Of a stretch of DNA of 64,000 bases, positions 12,011 to 22,196 are shown piece after piece. Position 1 is the stretch's first letter; the number at the start of each line of letters is the position of its first letter. The stretch spans positions 13,248,616 to 13,312,615 of the forward strand of contig OY754968.1 in assembly GCA_963576475.1 (NCBI GenBank). The letters run 5' to 3'. This DNA comes from Molanna angustata. Its lineage: Eukaryota; Arthropoda; Insecta; Trichoptera; Molannidae. The notes below the pieces were generated by a model, which worked only from the letters and a program-made list of their open reading frames with translations, was not told the origin of the DNA and ran no database searches. Both the position numbers and the translations under genes were made by a program.

Positions 12011-12241
12011 ATAATCGGCAGATCGAAAGATAACCTAAGGAGATGGGGAATCATATCAGACGACGACTGCCTTTCGTGTGAATGCGGCCTGCCGCAGACC
12101 ACTGACCACCTACGAGATTGCCCTGCCTGCCCTGCTACCTGCTCACTCGAGGACCTACTGCGCTGTAGTGGCGGAGCATCTGACGTTGCCAACTATTGGT
12201 CGAGAACTGTTTGAATGCTGCTGACACGAAGAAGAAGAAGA
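12011..12241 (+). mobile_element. 5'-truncated LINE with 10-bp TSD
   Basis: This 231-bp insertion is bounded by AGGCTCTGAA on both sides (12001-12010 and 12242-12251). It encodes the last residues of a non-LTR reverse transcriptase: LSCECGLPQTTDHLRDC, a C-x-C-x(8)-H-x(3)-C zinc-binding motif, then CSLEDLL and ANYW. It ends in a (GAA)n tail. The gene family is that of the larger LINE C-terminus type at 35.3 kb in general plan. The exact flanking repeat suggests a fairly recent insertion. Confidence 0.8.
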
Positions 12242-12251
12242 AGGCTCTGAA

Positions 12252-12936
12252 TGAATATAAAATGACTGTCGTAAATGCTTGTGTTATGATTAATGAAATT
12301 TTTCATTGATCGCGTAATATTATTTTCATTTTTTCACTCTGAAAGTATAAAAGACACTCTGTATACATAATAAATGGATGGAATAATAAAATATTCCCAA
12401 GTTAAACTGGCCTTTTAAATATTTCTGCCTGAGGCTAGTTAAAAGCTCTTATCACCCCTGAACGTTTAGCGGTAGAGCACACTGCCATGTACCTATAAAG
12501 TAGGTTCCTACCTATGAAGGGTACTAAATATACCAGATACCCATGTACATATTATACATATACATACATACAAGTGCAGAGTCCACTCGTTGTGAATATT
12601 GGTAGATGAGTGCAGCCAATTCATAATAATTTAAGCTACTATAAATTGCGGTATTAAAGCATACCCTGCTCTTTCGCGATCTTTTAATGGTAAAGTTTTT
12701 TTTATTTTTACCTGTTTAAAAAATTTATTTATTGAAGATCACTTCCTCTTTTTCGCATTCTACTCCTATCGAATGTTAGTGACTATCCTTCCGAACTATT
12801 AAATAAAAATAATAACTCCTCTCGATCCCAGGAAAGTCTTATAAGGGACACTGCGTCAAAAATGTCCAATTGCATAATATGATTATTGATTATATAATTA
12901 CACCTTTGAAAAGGAATGGTTTGGCTTGTAGATTTT
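12252..12936. other. No gene seen
   Basis: AT-rich sequence between the LINE insertion and the start of the nested complex at 12,937. No open frame or repeat family was recognised. Confidence 0.4.
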
Positions 12937-13064
12937 TACTCTCCACACTATGAAATAGGGGAAAGTCATGATTTCACAATTTTTAAGCGTATTTTTTTAC
13001 ATCAATTTCTCAGCGGGTATCATGTAGAGAGTGCACACTGTGAGTTTCGTCATGATGTGTTTGT

Positions 13065-13077
13065 ATGTATGACGTAT
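13065..13077 (+). repeat. 13-bp target-site duplication, left copy
   Basis: ATGTATGACGTAT is repeated exactly at 17357-17369. Uninterrupted paralogues of this site exist near 22,070, 23,650 and 26,050 (reverse strand), confirming that everything between the two copies was inserted. Confidence 0.85.
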
Positions 13078-13750
13078 CATCATCAGCAATGGCGCTACAG
13101 CCCGGCTCGAGCCTTGGCCTCCTCAAGAAACTGCCTCCATCCCGCCCTGTCGACAGCAAGTCTCCTCCAGTTTGTCTGTCCGATCGCTCTTATATTGCCT
13201 TCGATGTCGTCCAGCCATCTCATCCTAGGTCTCCCTCTGCTTCTTCTTCCTTCAGGACAGGTGTCCAATACTTTCTTTGGGACCCGGTTATCCTCCATTC
13301 TACAAACGTGTCCGAGCCAACGTAGACGTTGTATTTTGATGTATTGGACAACGTTCGGTTCGCCATACATTATTTCTAGCTCGTGGTTAAACCGGATCCT
13401 CCAAGATCCTCCTTCACAGGTAGGACCAAATATTTTGCGAAGTATTTTCCTTTCGAACACCAACAATGCATTTTCGTCCTTCTTGGTCAATGTCCAGCAT
13501 TCTGATGCATATGTCATGACCGGTCTAAGAAGAGTTTTGTAAATGAGGGTTTTTGTTTTACGAGAGATGAGTCGTGACCTTAAGTGCTTTAGCAGGCCAT
13601 AATAGCATCTATTTGCCGCGGCAAGTCTTGCCCTTATTTCCGCACTGGTGTTGTTGTCCGCTGTAACAAGAGATCCCAGGTATGTGAATGATTCAACGGC
13701 TTCTAGCTGATGGGTTCCCACTGATATTGACTCGTTTCTTACGGTGATGC
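13078..13750 (-). pseudogene. RTE-type reverse transcriptase C-terminus, segment A
   Basis: An uninterrupted minus-strand frame (stop at about 13,092) encodes the C-terminal 208 or so residues of an RTE-type non-LTR retrotransposon. Visible blocks are ESFTYLGSLVTAD, NNTSAEIRARLAAANR, YASECWTLTKKDE, LRWLGHVCRMED and GRPRMRWLDD. The start offered by the frame is an internal GTG codon, not a real initiation site. The catalytic palm lies upstream and is missing, so this is a 5'-truncated piece. The 3' end is a short GATGATG tail next to the 13-bp TSD. RTE proteins copy their own RNA at a nicked target site. Confidence 0.85.
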
Positions 13751-16700
13751 TATTTATTTATTTATTTTATTTATTTATTTATTTATTTATTAAACAAATT
13801 TTCGGTACATAGTATAATATAAATAGATACAAAAAAAAACATACACACATATTACACAGATCATATTACACATTACACCAAAAATCCCACAAGGCTTAGC
13901 CTGTATGTGGGTATACCTAAATAAAATTTACAAAGGAAGATGTTGGTTGCGCGTTACAATTAAACAGTTTTTAGACAACGCAAGTAGAAAAATCATAAGT
14001 ACCTACCTAAATGGTGATAAAGAAAATTATGCAAATTGCAAGTAAACAATATTCTGATCACAAAAAAGCGTTAAATCATAAAATAGCAAAATCCATAAAT
14101 AGCAAAATCCATAAATTAAAAGTAAACAGTTAATGATGATAGTAAAGTAAAATAAGTATGTACCCACTTATATTAGAACAAATCACAAAAAGCAATGAAG
14201 TAAAATACATAAAAGTAAACAGATATATGATGACACAAAAGTAAAATATAGATAATCAAAAGAGATAAACACATAGAAAAAGACAGAAGAGAGAAGAAAA
14301 AAAAAAAAAAAAAAAAAGAAATCATAAAAAGAAATCTTGAATGTTGTCATTGTTCTTAAGCCATGTCTTAAGATGACTCACATATTTTGAATGGCAATTT
14401 AAAGACTTAAGAGACAATGGCAACATATTGTATGATCTGGGAGCTATAAATACAGAATGTCTCTGTGTCGATCTCTTATTGCAATTAGGAACTTTGTAAA
14501 TACTATTCAGACGGTCACTGGTACGATTTTGTGAATTTAACATGAAAATTTCTTTCTTTTTGTGAATAAACTTAAGACATTGTAGTATATACAGTTTCCT
14601 TAGATTAAATAATCCACTCTCTTTAAATAATTGTTTAGTGGGATATCTGGGAGGTTTGTTGTACATTTTTTTAATTATCATTCTTTGTACAATTTCTAAT
14701 GGAGCAATATGACTGTCCAATACTCCTCCCCATGCAATCATGCCATAAGTCAACATAGATTGTACCAAACTGTAGTATGTCATTTTGACTATGTCAGTTT
14801 TGACAATACCAAGTAATCTTTTAAATATATACCCCAAGTATCTTATTTTTTTACACAAGTAGTTTACATGATTGTCCCACCTTAAATGTGAATCAATGAT
14901 GATACCTAGATATTTAGTGGAGCTTTCTGTCTTGACCTCTACACATCTGGAGCAATTGTTATCACAGTCATTGTTATGGAATCTAAGGACAGTGTTACAG
15001 GTGGGCGCCGATCTACTATTAGTATAAAATGGGACGTAGAGGGTTTTTTCACAGTTCAAAGAGAGTAAACTTTTATTCAGCCATGTTTTTACAACCCGCA
15101 AACAAGTATCTGCGTTAGCAAATGTTTCACGCCAAGTTTTTCCACTTACAGTGATAGAGGTATCGTCAGCATAAGACAGTATTATACCAGGGATATCGGC
15201 ATTACACAGTTCATTGATGTAAATAAGAAAGAGTATCGGTCCGAGTACTGTACCCTGTGGGACTCCGTGGATGACCTTTTGTTCAGAGCTGTAATCGTAA
15301 CCAATTTTTGTTTTTTGGAATCTCATATTTAAGTAATTTTCTAATAAAGACAAACATTTTCCTTTTATTCCATTTTTATGCAAGCGTTTAATAAGTACAC
15401 TATGGTTAACTGTGTCGAATGCTTTCTTTAAGTCCAAAAATATTGAAAGTGTTTTCTTTCCTCTGTCTAGTTCCTCATGTACGTGTTTGGTAAGCATATA
15501 CAATGTATCATCAGTGCCCAAGTTAGCTCTAAATCCGAATTGATTTTTAGGTAGAATGTTGTGCTTTTGTAAGTAATGTATTAATCGCTTTTTAATGAGC
15601 TTTTCAAATATTTTTGCGATTTGTGAAATGAGTGCAATAGGTCTATAATTATTAGTTAAGTGTCGTGCACCACCTTTGTGTATTGGTGTTATACTAGAGA
15701 TTTTGAGTACATTTGGGAATATAGCTTTCTCTAGTGAAAGATTAAAAATATACCTAATTGGTTTAGCTATGTGCTGTTTAATTTGTTTAAGGGTTTCTAC
15801 GCAAATATTATCAGGTCCTACAGCTGTGTAGGTTTTTAGTTCATTTATCATTGAAATTACTTCCTCTTCTGTAATACAGTTAAATTCCGTCAGGTTTGCC
15901 ATGTTTGTATTAGTACTACTCGAATCCGTAGGTGAGTCTGTTACTGTATTGTTGGTCATAGACATACTAGAAAGAAGGTCTGTCGCAATGTTTGTGAAGT
16001 ATCTGTTAAATATATCAGGCATTTTGTGACTGTCTGTAACAAATTCATTATTATGTTCAATTTTATTGATAGATATATATTCTTTCCTCTTCCTTGATGC
16101 TATTTCATTTATTATTTTCCAAGTTCTTTTCGGATCATTCTTTGCCTTAGTTAGTTCATTATTATAATATTCTTGTTTACATTTCTTAATTAATAAATTC
16201 AACATATTTCGATAAGTAATAAAACTCTGTCTAATCTGTGATGAAACGGACATGTTATTCAACCGACAGAATTTTTCATGTTTTTTTAATTCAATAAATA
16301 ATTTATTTCGGTGATGTATAGACACAATTATGCCGCGAGTAATCCAGGGTTGTATTTTCTTGTGTTTACTTTTGGGTAGAGTTTTTACAATTTTACAAGA
16401 GTTAGTATGCTCATTGAGTACATGATAAAATTGATTTAATGCATCATTGGGATCATGGGAAGAGAAAACATTATGCCATGATTCTACCGAAATTAAAGAT
16501 TTGAGCTTAGAATAATCGACTTTTATACGTTTATTGTTACTAGAGTTACAAACGTCGTCACTCGTAATATAACTATGACCATAGAAAGTCGGGAGGTGGT
16601 CGGTTATGTCAATTGACACTACGGCTGCCTTAGGTAAAAACGAATCTTTGGATTTCACCATAATATGGTCCAAGCACGAATCAATGTTCCTCAAGTTTGG

Positions 16701-16817
16701 TCTAGTTGTAGTGTTAATAAAAGAAGTGAATCCCTCAGAATATAATAGATTCAGGTAGTTATTTTCTTCTGCATTTAGAACTTTTTCATTTAAAATATTA
16801 TATTTCATAAAAACAAT
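13751..16817 (-). mobile_element. Jockey/CR1-type non-LTR retrotransposon, 5'-truncated
   Basis: The element has one large reading frame, a 3' untranslated part of about 570 bp and a (TAAA)n tail (plus-strand (ATTT)n at 13,751-13,795). Its 5' end abuts a Helitron scrap. An A-rich run at 14,297-14,320 lies just after the stop codon on the coding strand as a T run. The long uninterrupted frame suggests a young copy. Confidence 0.85.
14322..16808 (-). CDS. Endonuclease-reverse transcriptase of a Jockey/CR1-type LINE (N-terminally truncated)
   Basis: The frame encodes 828 residues from the first ATG. It remains open to 16,850, but those extra codons are Helitron sequence and begin with TTG. Residues 40-75 are the end of an apurinic-type endonuclease (SCLDHIM, then DITDHLPTF), so most of the nuclease is missing. 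The reverse transcriptase follows: NNYRPIAL and FGFR around 395-430, DLKKAFD at about 459, GVPQGTVLGP around 520 and the catalytic YADD at 546-549. The thumb (KYLGIIID) and a long C-terminal region follow. All palm aspartates look intact. In the family the protein nicks DNA and primes reverse transcription in the nucleus. This copy lacks the nuclease core and its promoter, so it is probably inactive. Confidence 0.88.
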   Translation of the reverse strand: MKYNILNEKVLNAEENNYLNLLYSEGFTSFINTTTRPNLRNIDSCLDHIMVKSKDSFLPKAAVVSIDITDHLPTFYGHSYITSDDVCNSSNNKRIKVDYSKLKSLISVESWHNVFSSHDPNDALNQFYHVLNEHTNSCKIVKTLPKSKHKKIQPWITRGIIVSIHHRNKLFIELKKHEKFCRLNNMSVSSQIRQSFITYRNMLNLLIKKCKQEYYNNELTKAKNDPKRTWKIINEIASRKRKEYISINKIEHNNEFVTDSHKMPDIFNRYFTNIATDLLSSMSMTNNTVTDSPTDSSSTNTNMANLTEFNCITEEEVISMINELKTYTAVGPDNICVETLKQIKQHIAKPIRYIFNLSLEKAIFPNVLKISSITPIHKGGARHLTNNYRPIALISQIAKIFEKLIKKRLIHYLQKHNILPKNQFGFRANLGTDDTLYMLTKHVHEELDRGKKTLSIFLDLKKAFDTVNHSVLIKRLHKNGIKGKCLSLLENYLNMRFQKTKIGYDYSSEQKVIHGVPQGTVLGPILFLIYINELCNADIPGIILSYADDTSITVSGKTWRETFANADTCLRVVKTWLNKSLLSLNCEKTLYVPFYTNSRSAPTCNTVLRFHNNDCDNNCSRCVEVKTESSTKYLGIIIDSHLRWDNHVNYLCKKIRYLGYIFKRLLGIVKTDIVKMTYYSLVQSMLTYGMIAWGGVLDSHIAPLEIVQRMIIKKMYNKPPRYPTKQLFKESGLFNLRKLYILQCLKFIHKKKEIFMLNSQNRTSDRLNSIYKVPNCNKRSTQRHSVFIAPRSYNMLPLSLKSLNCHSKYVSHLKTWLKNNDNIQDFFL

Positions 16818-16890
16818 TTTGAGATTTTGTATTTGTCTATATTTGTACAAATTTTCTACATTGTAGCTTTTATGGTTTTTGAGATGTATG
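16818..16890 (-). repeat. Helitron scrap at the chimera junction
   Basis: About 73 bp closely match the interior of the Helitron family, for example 59,640-59,705 (GAGATTTTGTATTTGTCTAT then TTATGGTTT). The orientation is the same as copies A and D. It separates the 5' end of the Jockey-like element from the second RTE segment. Confidence 0.75.
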
Positions 16891-17356
16891 GCGGTCTAAG
16901 AAGAGTTTTGTAAATGAGGGTTTTTGTTTTTCGAGAGATGAGTCGTGACCTTAAATGCTTTAGCAGTCCATAATAGCATCTATTTGCCTCGGCATGTCTT
17001 GCCCTTATTTCTGCACTGGTGTTGTTTTCCCAGGTATGTGAATGATTCAACGGCTTCTAGCTGATGGGTTCCCACTGATATTGATTCGTTTCTTACGGTT
17101 ATACTGTTTCAGTGATGCTTTTCTTGTTGCCATGTATTTTGTCTTTGAAGCGTTGATCTTTAGACCCATGTTATTGGCTGCAGACTCAAGTCTCAAGAAG
17201 TTATCCTTCATGCAAGGCAACGTTCTAGATATAATATCGATATCGTCTGCATATATGCAAGTAATTGACTCGACTTTCTGAAAATTGTTCCTGTTGTCTC
17301 TATGCCTGAGTCTCTAACAGCTCTTTCCAGGACAATATTAAATAACAAGCATGCCA
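16891..17356 (-). pseudogene. RTE-type reverse transcriptase, segment B with palm region
   Basis: The minus strand encodes LLFNIVLERAVRDSGIETTG, then the palm motif region and MKDNFLRLES, ending with NNTSAEIRARHAEANR. The catalytic box should read YADDIDI. A 2-nt insertion in GCATATATGCAGAC shifts the frame inside that very motif, so the gene is dead. Its last 220 bp repeat the first part of segment A, but with different indels. Confidence 0.8.
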
Positions 17357-17369
17357 ATGTATGACGTAT
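17357..17369 (+). repeat. 13-bp target-site duplication, right copy
   Basis: ATGTATGACGTAT, identical to 13065-13077. Confidence 0.85.
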
Positions 17370-17932
17370 GGCGTACGGAAAATCCTTTTTGTGTCCTCTC
17401 TACAGCCCAAACTATAGGTCCGATCGACTTCATATTAACATCATATGTGTAAAGTGCAAAGATCTAGAGCTGATTAGTTTTCCATAGACAACTTTTGATT
17501 TCTTCTCTATGAATTCATCATTTACGTTGTTTTTTTTGTGTCCTATCTGCAGCCTAAACTATAAGTCCAATTGACTTCATATTGATATCATATGTGTAAA
17601 GTCCATAAACTTAGAGCTGATTAGTTTTCCATAGACAACGGTTCATTTTTTCTCAACTTTTCTTTATGATTTCATCTATTACAACTGAAAAAATGCTCTC
17701 ACGACCTGGAAATAAGAGATATTTTAATTTGGTTTCAACTATTTATACAACATTTAGAATCTTCATAAAATTGTATACAAAGTTGGTCAATGTTAGAAGA
17801 AAAATATTCAACGGTTTCAAAAATGATATTTTATTTAATGGATTTTTGTATGAAACTTATATGTAACAAGAGATTTTTTTATGTTTGGCAATGTTCAGTT
17901 CTTTGATTTCATATTGATATAAGAATATTAAT
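17370..17932 (+). repeat. 5' body of the outer Helentron-like element
   Basis: The segment is the inverted counterpart of 21,480-22,060, 23,070-23,640 and 25,470-26,040. Shared blocks include GTGTCCTCTCTACAGCCCAA, GATCGACTTCATATTAAC and CTCTCACGACCTGGAAATAA. It contains an internal duplication of about 160 bp (17,385-17,495 and 17,530-17,640). The 66-codon frame at 17,666-17,866 has mirrored equivalents in each copy but no recognisable product. Confidence 0.75.
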
Positions 17933-18041
17933 AAATAAAATAAATAAATAAATAAATTGAATTTTATTTCAGTTCGTGAGCAGGGGGGTGCAATGCAACA
18001 CAAACCATATAATATATACAACATTTAAAAATAATAAAAAA
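17933..18041 (-). repeat. LINE 3'-end fragment with (TTTA)n tail
   Basis: Read on the minus strand it ends CTGAAATAAAATTCAATTTA followed by TTTATTTATTTA, typical of a non-LTR 3' tail. It interrupts the outer element and is followed directly by the concatemer terminus at 18,042. Confidence 0.45.
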
Positions 18042-21000
18042 CGAGTGGGTTGTGGCCAACACTAAACTCTCCACACCACAAATATTGACAATGAAATATT
18101 TTATTCATTCTAAATTTTACTACCAGGAATATAAATTTTCTAACGATAGTCTATTTTCATGTTAAGATAGACAAACTATTAATGCAGTATGGTGAAGAAT
18201 TCAAATGTTGTATGAAATATTTTAATAAAAGCAGATAAATTTTGTTTTAAAGGACGTTAGTGCATTTTGACAATTTTGACACGTGATATCATACGAAGAA
18301 ATTTTTGTTATTTATGGAAAGCTAATCAGTTCGATGTTCAAGCTCTTTACATTATAACATGAAATCAAATTACTGAACTTTTCCATACATAAGAAATTTA
18401 TCATATTATATACATTTTTATTCATACTAAATTTTACTACCAGGAAAATAAATTTTCTATCGATAGTACATTTTTATGTTAAGATAGACAAACTATTATT
18501 GCAGTATGGTGTAGAATGCTTATGTTGTATGAAATATTTTAATAAAAGCAGATAAATTTTGTTTTAAAGGACGCGACAGCATTTTCAAAATTTTGACACG
18601 TGATATCATATGAAGAAATTTTTTGTTATTTATGAAAAGCTAATCAGTTCTATGTTCAAACTCTTTACATTATAACATGAAATCAAATAACTGAACTTTT
18701 CCATACATAGAAATTTATCTAATTACATTTTTATTCATACTAAATGTTACTACCAGGAATATAAATTTTCTTCCGATAGTATATTTTTATGTTAATATAG
18801 ACAAACTATTAATGCAGTATAGTGAAGAATGCTTATGTTGTATGAAATATTTTAATAAAAGCAGATAAATTATGTTTTAAAGAACGCGAGAGCATTTTCA
18901 AAATTTTGACACGTGATATCATATGAAGAAATTTTTTGTTATTTATGGAAAGCTAATCAGTTCTATGTTCAAGCTCTTTACATTATAACATGAAATCAAA
19001 TTACTGAACGTTTCCATACATAGAAATTTATCTAATTACATTTTTATTCATACTAAATGTTACTATCAGGAATATAAATTTTCTTCCGATAGTATATTTT
19101 TATGTTAAGATAGACAAACTATTATTGCAGTATAGTGAAGAATGCTTATGTTGTATGAAATATTTAAAAAAAAGCAGATAAATTTTGTTTTAAAGAACGC
19201 AAGAGCATTTTCCAAATTATGACAGGTGATATCATATGAAGAATTTTTTTGTTATTTATGGAAAGCTAATCAGTTCTATGTTCAAGCTCTTTACATTATA
19301 ACATGAAATCAAATTACTGAACTTTTCCATACATAGAAATTTATCTAATAACATTTTAATTCATACTAAATGTTACTACCAGGAATACAAATTTTCTTCC
19401 GATAGTATATTTTTATGTTAAGATAAACAAACTATTAATGCAGTATAGTGAAGAATGCTTATGTTGTATGAAATATTTTAAAAAGCAGATAAATTTTGAT
19501 TTAAAGAACGCGAGAGCATTTTCAAAATTTTGACACGTGATATCATATGAAGATTTTTTTGTTATTTATGGAAAGCTTATCAGTTCTATGTTCAAGCTCT
19601 TTACATTATAACATGAAATCAAATTACTGAACTTTTCCATACATAGAAATTTATCTAATTACATTTTTATTCATACTAAATGTTACTACCAGGAATATAA
19701 ATTTTCTTCCGATAGTATATTTTTATATTAAGATAAACATACTATTAATGCAGTATAGTGAAGAATGCTTATGTTGTATGAAATATTTTAAAAAAAGCAG
19801 ATAAATTTTGTTTTAAAGAACGCGAGAGCATTTTCAATATTTTGACACGTGATATCATATGAAGATTTTTTTTGTTATTTATGGAAAGCTAATCAGTTCT
19901 ATGTTCAAGCTCTTTACATTATAACATGAAATCAAATTACTGAACTTTTCCATACATAGAAATTTATCTAATTACATTTTTATTCATACTAAATGTTACT
20001 ATCAGGAATATAAATTTTCTTCCGATAGTATATTTTTATGTTAAGATAAACAAACTATTAATGCAGTATAGTGAAGAATGCTTATGTTGTATGAAATATT
20101 TTAAAAAAACCAGATAAATTTTGTTTTAAAGAACGCGAGATTATTTTCAAAATTTTGACACGTGATATTATATGAAGAATTTTTTTGTTATTTATGGAAA
20201 GCTAATCAGTTCTATGTTCAAGCTCTTTACATTATAACATGAAATCAAATTACTGAACTTTTCCATACATATAAATTTATCTAATTACATTTTTATTCAT
20301 ACTAAATGTTACTACCAGGAATATAAATTTTCTTCCGATAGTATATTTTTATATTAAGATAAACATACTATTAATGCAGTATAGTGAAGAATGCTTATGT
20401 TGTATGAAATATTTTAAAAAAAGCAGATAAATTTTGTTTTAAAGAACGCGAGAGCATTTTCATTATTTTGACACGTGATATCATATGAAGATTTTTTTTG
20501 TTATTTATGGAAAGCTAATCAGTTCTATGTTCAAGCTCTTTACATTATAACATGAAATCAAATTACTGAACTTTTCCATACATAGAAATTTATCTAATTA
20601 CATTTTTATTCATACTAAATGTTACTATCAGGAATATAAATTTTCTTCCGATAGTATATTTTTATGTTAAGATAAACAAACTATTAATGCAGTATAGTGA
20701 ATAATGCTTATGTTGCATGAAATATTTTAAAAAAACCAGATAAATTTTGTTTTAAAGAACGCGAGATTATTTTCAAAATTTTGACACGTGATATTATATG
20801 AAGAATTTTTTTGTTATTTATGGAAAGCTTATCAGTTCTATGTTCAAGATCTTTACATTATAACATGAATTCAAATTACTGAACTTTTCCATACATATAA
20901 ATTTATCTAATTACATTTTTATTCATACTAAATGTTACTACCAGGAATATAAATTTTCTTCCGATAGTATATTTTTATGTTAAGATAAACAAACTATTAA

Positions 21001-22196
21001 TGCAGTATAGTGAAGAATGCTTATGTTGTATGAAATATTTTTAATAAAGCAGATAAATTTTGTTTTAAAGAACGCGAGAGCATTTTCAAAATTTTGACAC
21101 GTGATATCATATGAAGAATTTTTTTGTTATTTATGGAAAGCTAATCAGTTCTATGTTCAAGCTCTTTACATTATTACATGAAATCAAATTACTGAACGTT
21201 TCCATACATAGAAATTTATCTAATTACATTTTTATTCATACTAAATGTTACTACCAGGAATATAAATTTTCTTCCGATAGTATATTTTTATGTTAAGATA
21301 GACAAACTATTAATGCAGTATAGTGAAGACTGCATATGTTGTATGAAATATTTTAAAAAAAGCAGATAAATTTTGTTTCAAAGAGCGTTAGAGCATTTTG
21401 ACAATGTTGACACGTGATATCATATGAAGAAATTTTATGATATCTATGAAAAGCTAATCAGTTCTAAGTTCAAACTATTAATATTCTTATATCAATATGA
21501 AATCAATGAACTGAACATTGCCAAATATAAAAAAATTCTCTTGTTACATATGTATAAGTTTCATACAAATATCCATTAAATAAAATATAATTTTTGAAAC
21601 CGTTGAATATTTTTCTTTTAACATTGACCAACTTTGAATACAGTTTTATGAAGATTCTTGGTGTTGTATAAATAGTTGAAACCAAATTAAAATATCTCTT
21701 ATTTCCAGGTCGTGAGAGCATTTTTCAGTTTTAATAGATGAAATCATAAAGAAACATTGGGAAAAAATGAACCGTTGTCTATGGAAAACTAATCAGCTCT
21801 AAGTTTATGGACTTAACACATGTGATATCAATATGAAGTCAATCGGACTTATAGTTTGGGCTGCAGAGAGGACACAAAAAAAAAACAACGTAAATGATGA
21901 ATTCATAGAGAAGAAATCAAAAGTTGTCTATGGAAAACTAATCAGCTCTAGGTCTTTGCACTTTACACATACGATGTTAATATGAAGTCGATCGGACTTA
22001 TAGTTTGGGCTGTAGAGAGGACACAAAAAAGATAAATGCTACGGCGTACGGCGTATACGCCATACACACAAACACATCACGACGAAACTCATAGTGTGCA
22101 TTCTCTACATGATACCCATTGAGAAATTGATGTATAAAAAATACGCTTAAATTTTGCGAAATCATGACTCTCCCCTATTCCATAGTGTGGAGAGTA
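18042..22196 (-). mobile_element. Helentron-like unit 3 of the concatemer (complete, with 3' end)
   Basis: On the minus strand the unit begins TACTCTCCACACTATGG at 22,196. It continues through the roughly 700-bp body and eleven copies of the 313-bp repeat, and ends with GTGGAGAGTTTAGTGTTGG, a 3' hairpin and CG at 18,042 before a T run. It is the only unit in the concatemer with a proper 3' terminus. No protein is encoded. Confidence 0.65.
18100..21480 (-). repeat. 313-bp tandem array, eleven copies
   Basis: The marker GACACGTGATATCATATGAAG, or close variants, recurs at 18,279, 18,595, 18,908, 19,221, 19,532, 19,844, 20,157, 20,470, 20,783, 21,096 and 21,409. Spacings are 311-316 bp. Interior copies are very similar. 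The first and last copies carry diagnostic variants such as GCGTTAGAGCATTTTGACAA. The 61- and 72-codon frames here are by-products of AT-rich repeats. Confidence 0.9.

Larger units (their letters stand above)
13078..17356 (-). mobile_element. Chimeric retrotransposed insertion
   Basis: One pair of 13-bp direct repeats encloses four segments, all in minus orientation. They are an RTE 3' part (13,078-13,750), a Jockey/CR1-type element with tail (13,751-16,817), a Helitron scrap (16,818-16,890) and an RTE 5' part (16,891-17,356). The two RTE parts overlap by about 220 bp of the same gene but differ by indels, so they are not one copy simply split by a later insertion. Confidence 0.75.

Noticed and set aside
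12916..13542. 208-codon plus-strand reading frame
   Set aside because: It is the antisense shadow of the RTE C-terminus on the minus strand and crosses the insertion boundary at 13,077.
14322..16850. Start of the large LINE frame at 16,850
   Set aside because: That codon is TTG and the first 14 codons are Helitron-derived sequence; the first ATG of the element is at 16,808.
12937..22196. A single long-TIR DNA transposon spanning 12,937 to 22,196
   Set aside because: The inverted ends fit, but 3' hairpin termini at 18,042 and 26,607 and two extra 5' ends at 23,780 and 26,174 are better explained by opposed rolling-circle-like units. The TIR view remains an alternative.
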